Shown: positions 6,921 through 9,916 of the stretch, piece after piece
Numbering within the stretch: position 1 is the stretch's first letter
How the letters are laid out: every line of letters begins with the position of its first letter
DNA from: Candidatus Bipolaricaulota bacterium
GTDB taxonomy: Bacteria; Bipolaricaulota; Bipolaricaulia; Bipolaricaulales; Bipolaricaulaceae
Length of the DNA: 9,916 nt
Reading direction: 5' to 3'
Assembly (NCBI GenBank): GCA_021129895.1
Contig: JAJOKL010000037.1
Coordinates: 1-9,916, forward strand
The notes under the pieces: generated by a model
Databases searched by the model: none
Told to the model about the DNA's origin: nothing
The model's input: only the letters and a program-made list of their open reading frames with translations
Position numbers and translations under genes: made by a program

Positions 6921-8352
6921 CCGCTTTTCTTGCCCTCGGCCACCAGGTCGAAGGGCTTTTTGTAGTTCGGTTCTATGGTTTCTCCCTTCAACACACAGTT
7001 CCAAACTAGCGTTTTAAGCAGACGCGCCTGTTCTTGAGACGGTTGACGATCATACAGTTCAGGTGCGCGCTGTAGGAGTTCCAAAGTCCGCTCAACGTCA
7101 TCCAGAGGGAACGGCTTAGGGTTCTCCAGCCGCTCGATCTCCCTCTCCAGAGCCAGTTGCTCTTCGGACCACCCCCGCTCGAGCTCAAGCCACCGCCCTC
7201 GCTGATCTTCCCGTCCAGCTTGTCCATGTAAGCCTGGTCACGGCGGCCCTTGATCCGGTGGAGTTTGGTCTTCAGCACCCTGATCCGAGCTAGCCGTGCC
7301 TGATTCTGGACGCCCTGGGAACGCTTGATCTCCCCCAGCAGGAACTCGACCATCTCCCGAGGCAGGTGAACGCGTTCCACGACCTCACGCAGCCGGGCGG
7401 CCAGTCGGTCCTCCCGGATGTAGGGTTGGGGGCATTTGCCTCGCCCATAGGTGCACCGGTAGTAAACGTACTTCTTCTTGGCTGTTCCCGCGGTGATCAC
7501 ACATCCGCAATATCCGCACCGGAGCAACCCGCGGAACGGGTAGCGGTGCTTGCTGTACGGTCTGCCCTTGGTCTTGCTGCGGCCGTGAAGCCTGGCCTGC
7601 ACTAGGTCGAATAGCTCCTTGGAGATGATCGGCTCGTGAGTGCCGGGGTACAGTGCGCCCTTCCAGCGGATGATCCCACAGTAAATCGGGTTCTGCAGTA
7701 AGTTGTAAAGGCTAGTCTTGCTCAGCGTCCCTCCCCCACGGGTGCGCAGTCCCATGTCCTTTGCCATCTGCGTTAGCCTGCTGAGGGGAACATCCTCGTA
7801 GGCGTAAATCTCGAACAGCCTGCGGATGATCGGCGCCCGCTCGGGATCCAATACGATGGTGCGGGTGTTCCGGTCGTTGATGTAACCAATGGGAGCATAC
7901 GAGGGCCAGATCCCTTTGCTGGCCTTGGTGGCCATCCCCAAGCTGGCGCGCTCGGAAAGTTGTTCGGAGTACAAGCGCGAGGTGAGCGCCTGTACCCCCA
8001 GGGCGAAGTTGCCCGCGGGGTTGTCGGGGAATGCTTCAGTCGCCGAGATGATTTTGATCCTGTCCTGCTCAACGAGCCTGGCGAAGTCCAGCATGTTCCG
8101 GGCGATCCGGTCGACCTTGTACACAAGCACTCCCTCTATCTCAGGATGCCTGCGCAGAAAGCGTCTCATCTCCTCGAGTTGTGGCCGCCCCGGTTTGAAC
8201 GCGGACTCCACCTCCGTAAACTCCCGTACGATCTCCAGGTTGTGCCCTTTCGCGTAGTCACGAAGGAAGCGGCGTTGGGACTCTATGCTATAGCCTTCCT
8301 CGCTTTGTTCTGTCGTGCTCACCCGCAGATAAGTCACTACCTTGCGCCTCAT
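6917..8352 (-). pseudogene. Large serine recombinase, one-base frameshift near the C-terminus
   Basis: This is a site-specific DNA recombinase of the large serine family, which integrates or excises mobile DNA. Order of parts: resolvase catalytic domain (about 1-140) with YLRVS carrying the nucleophile Ser12, and VDRIAR (Arg82, Arg85); Recombinase domain from APIGYIND (153-160) through the NPIYCGIIRW region (221-230); zinc ribbon C279-x2-C282 with C300 and C307; then a coiled-coil tail. The frame that starts at ATG 8352 breaks after about residue 386 at 7192-7196. One missing base there would give SEGWWLELERGW and continue for about 92 codons through LELLQRAPELYD and KKPFDLVAEGKK to the tRNA. 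The uninterrupted frame otherwise ends in unrelated residues at 7006. AGGGGA 6 nt before the ATG is a good ribosome site. The catalytic domain looks intact, so a protein lacking only its tail may still be made. Confidence 0.88.
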
Positions 8353-8358
8353 GGTTTA

Positions 8359-8364
8359 TCCCCT
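8359..8364 (-). promoter_or_regulatory. Ribosome binding site of the recombinase gene
   Basis: On the minus strand AGGGGA sits 6 nt before the ATG at 8352, confirming that start, which also puts the YLRVS catalytic motif at the normal distance from the N-terminus. Confidence 0.65.
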
Positions 8365-8371
8365 GACCAAT

Positions 8372-8614
8372 TTACTCTCTCCCTGCCGAGGTGGCTACTT
8401 TGCCCTCTGGCGTATCGCTGCCCTCAACTTCCCGCCCTCGTTCTCCTTGGTCCCAGTCCCACAAAATCTCCAACAAGGCTTTGAAATTATGCACAGCTTG
8501 CTCGGGTTCCTCCGGTGTCCATGTGAACTCGAGGGTCACGGGACAAGTCGCCGCTGCGGCTTCCCCACAGCGATCTCGGCAGGAGATGTCACCATGACCG
8601 TTTCCGGGCGCCAT
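8372..8614 (-). CDS. Possible small protein upstream of the recombinase
   Basis: This minus-strand frame ends with TAA at 8372-8374, 19 nt before the recombinase ATG, and could form an operon with it. The most protein-like part is VTLEFTWTPEEPEQAVHNFK followed by ALLEILWDWDQ, an acidic, Trp-containing helix-like stretch. The start is unclear: ATG at 8614 (80 aa), GTG at 8659 (95 aa) or GTG at 8539 (55 aa), none with a clear ribosome site. The N-terminal part is Ala/Cys/Arg-rich and less convincing, so the shortest version may be the real one. No family is recognised. It might instead be chance coding in the promoter region. Confidence 0.4.
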   Translation of the reverse strand: MAPGNGHGDISCRDRCGEAAAATCPVTLEFTWTPEEPEQAVHNFKALLEILWDWDQGERGREVEGSDTPEGKVATSAGRE

Positions 8615-8714
8615 GCTGCTGGGTTGCCTCTTATTTGCCTCGGTCTTCAACCTCTCCACCGGGCTCGTTTAGGCCCAAAGTTGAGATACACTATCCAGTG
8701 CGGGGTGGTCAGAA
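8615..8714. promoter_or_regulatory. Divergent intergenic region inside the element
   Basis: About 100 bp separates the minus-strand recombinase unit from the plus-strand unknown gene at 8715, so both promoters should lie here. TTGAGATACACTATCC at 8681-8696 is locally AT-rich and could contribute promoter elements, but no convincing -35/-10 pair with normal spacing was found. Confidence 0.3.
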
Positions 8715-9143
8715 GTGGATAGGCCGAAGACCAGGGACCAGGTGCGCGGGTTGGTAAGCCGGGAGCTTCGGAGGGATGTCAACGAGGTCTGTTGGGACCA
8801 CATGATCCAACGAGGCTTAGTCGACGACGTCATCAACGATCCGGATTGGCAGGAGCCTTTCCGTTACCTCGTGGAGCAATACCGGGGATGCGAGGAACTT
8901 GTGAGACGCGTCTTGCGGGAAGCATCCGCACAGGAAAGAACGAAAAAGGAGGTCCGGGCAAAGCCGCTCAACGACAGGCGCTGGGAGGCCCTCAGCTTGC
9001 TCCTCAAGAGGAAGGCTGAGTCACAAAAAGGCATCCGGTCTTTCTGGAAGGCGATCGGCGCCCCGATTCTCAGCCCCGTTGAGTGGCTGGAGAAAGCGTC
9101 TTCCGGCCTCGACAAACTGATGGAGAAGTTGGTCAAGACCTAG
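8715..9143 (+). CDS. Hypothetical protein, N-terminal half of a TAG-interrupted frame
   Basis: The frame encodes 142 charged, helix-rich residues, with protein-like pieces such as ELRRDVNEVCWDHMIQRGLV, DDVINDPDWQEPFRYLVEQY and KPLNDRRWEALSLLLKRK. No family is recognised and no membrane segment or signal peptide is seen. The GTG at 8715 has no clear ribosome site; GTG at 8742, preceded by AGGGA at 8733-8737, is an alternative start nine codons in. The frame ends with TAG at 9141-9143, and the same frame then stays open to 9707, so this is likely the first part of one 330-aa protein. It is divergent from the recombinase and probably cargo of the element. Confidence 0.6.
   Translation: MDRPKTRDQVRGLVSRELRRDVNEVCWDHMIQRGLVDDVINDPDWQEPFRYLVEQYRGCEELVRRVLREASAQERTKKEVRAKPLNDRRWEALSLLLKRKAESQKGIRSFWKAIGAPILSPVEWLEKASSGLDKLMEKLVKT
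9141..9143 (+). other. In-frame TAG dividing a 331-codon frame
   Basis: The codons on both sides are in one frame (8715 to 9707), with no other stop. The 24 codons directly after TAG encode a Glu/Leu-rich helix-like stretch (LHSQLVEEESLRDEEEAAKR onward), so protein-like sequence resumes at once, before any usable start codon. TAG is used as a normal stop by rpmH and the MATE gene here, which makes genome-wide recoding unlikely. A nonsense mutation (for example from CAG) or a sequencing error is the simplest reading. Confidence 0.75.
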
Positions 9144-9707
9144 CTGCACAGCCAGCTCGTAGAAGAGGAGTCACTCCGGGACGAAGAGGAAGCGGCCAAA
9201 AGGTTCGACGAGCTCGTGGAGGCAGTAAAGGAGAGGTACGGCCTTGATTCGGTAGAGGCACACCTTTTCTTGCTGCAAGGAGTTTGGCCAACAAAGATGT
9301 CCCCTGGTCGAGCGAGGATCAAGTACCACCCCCGATTTCCATGCCTGGACCGGTTGGTTCTGGAAGTGGACCCCTGCTTGAGAGAAGAGGAAGTGCTCAA
9401 ACTTTTCCGGGAGGTCAGGCGGATGTACTGGCGGGAACCCTATCGTGAGGACAGCGGGGCGAAGCGGATTGACGACAAAGGCTATGAACTTCTGAAGTTC
9501 GTCTTAGAGGCGGGTGAAGGGCTTTCATGGAGCGAGCGTCTGGAGAGGTGGAACGAGCGATTCCCCCCAGGCCATCCCTGGAGCTACGAGTATGAGACGA
9601 ACATGGCTCGGGACTTTCACCGATTGGTCCGGCGCCTTCTGGGCATGTCCTACAAGAGGTTTTTGAAGCCGAACGTCGTGCGGCCTATGCCCCTTGAAGA
9701 AGACTGA
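9144..9707 (+). CDS. Hypothetical protein, C-terminal half of the TAG-interrupted frame
   Basis: The frame continues directly from the TAG to TGA at 9705-9707. If translated separately, the first usual start is GTG at 9216 (163 aa), with no good ribosome site; the protein-like sequence begins 24 codons earlier, which argues against a separate gene. The C-terminal 60 residues have a module with IDDKGYELLKFVLEAGEGLS, WSERLERWNERFPPGHPW and MARDFHRLVRRLL, an aromatic, basic helix pattern that resembles uncharacterised bacterial proteins by memory only. The middle has a RLVLEVDPCLREEEVLKLFR segment. No catalytic motif, membrane helix or named domain could be assigned. Confidence 0.55.
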   Translation: MHSQLVEEESLRDEEEAAKRFDELVEAVKERYGLDSVEAHLFLLQGVWPTKMSPGRARIKYHPRFPCLDRLVLEVDPCLREEEVLKLFREVRRMYWREPYREDSGAKRIDDKGYELLKFVLEAGEGLSWSERLERWNERFPPGHPWSYEYETNMARDFHRLVRRLLGMSYKRFLKPNVVRPMPLEED

Positions 9708-9916
9708 ATTTAGTCCAAGAGCGGACTTGCGTCTCTCCTACAATCTATTCATTCAGGTCAGACTGGACAGCTCTCGGCCCTCTAAACGACTGTTTCGGAC
9801 TCAGTGTCCATTTAGTGCACCTTGCTCACCTTGCTCTGCGTGATGCCTCATAAGTCCCTGTTACCGAAGGGGTAGGTTTTGCCTCAGAATTTGGGTTACC
9901 CATTTAGCCCCCACAA
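9708..9916. other. Non-coding tail with short repeats
   Basis: No convincing reading frame is seen in these 209 bases, which look less GC-rich than the rest. They contain a perfect tandem 9-mer CACCTTGCT (9818-9826, 9827-9835), a small hairpin AGTCC/GGACT (9712-9716, 9723-9727) just after the stop codon, and TGGACA/TGTCCA (9764-9769, 9805-9810) as a long-loop inverted repeat. ATTTAG occurs near 9709, 9809 and 9901. No T-tract terminator follows the small hairpin. Confidence 0.5.

Larger units (their letters stand above)
6914..9916. mobile_element. Integrated element, one end only (serine-recombinase type)
   Basis: From the tRNA-Arg end to the window edge the content changes from housekeeping genes to a site-specific recombinase and proteins of unknown function, with looser spacing than in the first half. 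The boundary on the left is the tRNA. The right boundary lies beyond the window. Two of the element's reading frames are interrupted, which suggests a decaying element if the sequence is accurate. No transposase, phage structural or conjugation gene is seen. Confidence 0.55.

Noticed and set aside
7960..8484. Plus-strand frames opposite the recombinase N-terminus
   Set aside because: The opposite strand encodes a clear recombinase catalytic domain; these frames lack motifs and ribosome sites.
9818..9835. CRISPR or larger tandem array
   Set aside because: Only two copies of a 9-mer with no spacers.

Overview
The window comes from a GC-rich bacterium. The first half carries core translation genes in bacterial order (infB, ylxP, rbfA) preceded by the end of rpmH. 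IF-2 is short (584 aa) and starts with TTG. These traits fit a deep-branching or thermophile-like lineage; a Bipolaricaulota/Acetothermia-type genome is a guess from overall feel, not something the sequence proves.

Positions 1-3710 form a tightly packed plus-strand block: rpmH (end only), infB, ylxP (DUF503), rbfA and a fucose-isomerase-related gene. Gaps are short, or genes overlap by 4 and 17 nt, so co-transcription and translational coupling are likely. The first four genes serve the ribosome. The last is a sugar-isomerase-like enzyme with no obvious link to them.

Positions 3711-5195 hold a minus-strand right-handed beta-helix protein gene. It converges on the isomerase gene with 11 nt between stop codons and is broken by a one-base frameshift near 4456-4459. 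A MATE-family exporter gene (5233-6612) runs divergently from it.

Positions 6680-6916 hold two tRNA genes, Ser(CGA) and Arg(GCG), with a long imperfect hairpin between them. The Arg tRNA 3' end is the apparent insertion point of a mobile element that fills the rest of the window. The element begins with a large serine recombinase gene on the minus strand, whose reading frame runs, without a stop, into the antisense of the tRNA. The recombinase has a one-base frameshift near 7192-7196. A possible small gene sits just upstream of it. Divergent from these is a 331-codon plus-strand frame of unknown function, split in two by a single in-frame TAG. The last 209 bases are non-coding with short repeats. 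The far end of the element is not in the window.

Three genes here (beta-helix, recombinase, unknown split gene) are each broken by one base change. Either the mobile element and its neighbourhood are decaying, or the assembly carries point errors. The most unusual items are the TAG-split gene, the recombinase frame with no stop at the tRNA junction, and the tRNA-Arg with a GCG anticodon.
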